From: CAYZJB01 sp964602985
GTDB taxonomy: Bacteria; CLD3; SB21
Length of the DNA stretch: 24,935 nucleotides
Direction: 5' to 3'
NCBI GenBank assembly: GCA_964602985.1
Contig: CAZRTJ010000034.1
Coordinates: 1-24,935, forward strand
In this document: positions 24,560 through 24,935 of the stretch, piece after piece
Layout: every line of letters begins with the position of its first letter
Numbering within the stretch: the stretch's first letter is position 1
Made by a program: the position numbers and the translations under genes
The notes under the pieces: generated by a model
Told to the model about the DNA's origin: nothing
The model's database searches: none
The model's input: only the letters and a program-made list of their open reading frames with translations

Positions 24560-24742
24560 TTATAGGAGTAACTGCTTGACGACATATTGCAGGATGTTGT
24601 CAGATGCGAAAATGTACAGTGAGAGCAGAACCCACACGACCATGACCACACCTGTCGACCCAATCAGTTCGTCACGTGTCGGCCAGGATACCTTTTTCAT
24701 CTCTGTCTGGACGCTGGAAAAAAACTCTGTGATCCTTGCCAT
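24560..24742 (-). CDS. secE: Preprotein translocase subunit SecE
   Basis: A 60-residue minimal SecE, the small essential partner of SecY in protein export. It has the conserved cytoplasmic amphipathic segment with VQTEMKKVSWPTRDEL (11-26) followed by one membrane helix (about 29-50, TGVVMVVWVLLSLYIFASDN). The short single-helix form is the common one outside Gammaproteobacteria. AAAGG lies about nine bases before the ATG. It starts only 20 bp after tRNA-Trp, so it is probably made from a transcript that begins at or before tuf. Confidence 0.95.
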   Translation of the reverse strand: MARITEFFSSVQTEMKKVSWPTRDELIGSTGVVMVVWVLLSLYIFASDNILQYVVKQLLL

Positions 24743-24762
24743 TCTTTTTACCTTTACTTTCG

Positions 24763-24835
<73 letters not shown>

Positions 24836-24840
24836 AACCA

Positions 24841-24935
24841 TTACTTGACAATCTTCGTTACGACGCCGGCGCCGACGGTGCGACCGCCTTCGCGGATCGC
24901 AAAGCGCAGACCTTCTTCCATCGCGATCGGCGTGA
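24841..24935 (-). CDS. tuf: Elongation factor Tu, C-terminal fragment
   Basis: Only the last 30 or so codons are inside the window; the gene continues past the right edge. The readable end is AMEEGLRFAIREGGRTVGAG followed by VVTKIVK and a TAA stop (24843-24841), which is the conserved EF-Tu C-terminus of domain 3. Five bases separate it from tRNA-Trp, so tuf, the tRNA and secE-nusG are likely one transcript. Confidence 0.95.
   Translation of the reverse strand, partial: TPIAMEEGLRFAIREGGRTVGAGVVTKIVK

Noticed and set aside
24549..24663. Extended NusG N-terminus
   Set aside because: The extra Cys/Ser-rich residues are translated from the secE coding region in another frame, and a better GTG start lies just after the secE stop.

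Overview
The window looks like chromosomal core DNA from a bacterium of moderate GC content. The minus-strand block tuf, tRNA-Trp, secE, nusG, rplK, rplA, rplJ, rplL, rpoB, rpoC is the classic bacterial order. The lengths of the beta (about 1250 aa) and beta' (about 1417 aa) subunits, a phosphohexomutase with the RRSNTEP signature, and tRNA genes without an encoded CCA all fit the Bacteroidota/Ignavibacteriota/FCB side of the tree. That placement is an inference of modest confidence, because no ribosomal RNA is present.

Layout. Bases 1-841 contain no convincing gene: they hold a strong terminator, an 18-bp perfect palindrome and a 13-bp-arm inverted repeat. Then come a six-helix membrane sensor histidine kinase (+), converging with and overlapping an SRAP/YedK-type DNA-protein crosslink protein (-). 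Divergent from SRAP is a tightly packed run of alaS, a phosphoglucosamine/phosphomanno-mutase-family gene and a pteridine-reductase-like SDR (+). A tRNA-Thr(CGU) with its own promoter and terminator (-) follows.

The accessory part of most interest is 8222-12491 (+). A RimK-like ATP-grasp ligase, a circularly permuted ATP-grasp ligase and a YbdK/GCS2-family carboxylate-amine ligase are packed as one operon (11-bp gap, then a 4-bp GTGA overlap). Only 24 bp later comes a PspA/Vipp1-family membrane-stress protein. Three different amide-bond-forming folds in a row suggest synthesis of a small peptide-like metabolite or peptide tag of unknown structure, possibly linked to envelope stress. A near-consensus promoter sits right after pspA and runs into a terminator within about 30 bp, so it could make a very short RNA. 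A membrane-anchored, divergent lytic-transglycosylase-like protein (-) faces this operon.

The right half (13451-24935, minus strand) is the transcription/translation supercluster ending in rpoC with a strong terminator. Several non-coding hairpins lie between its genes (rplK-rplA, rplJ-rplL, rplL-rpoB) and are candidates for expression tuning. Several starts there are better placed downstream of the longest reading frame: rpoC at GTG 17704, nusG at GTG 24549, rplL at ATG 22071, rplJ at ATG 22681 and rpoB probably at TTG 21517.
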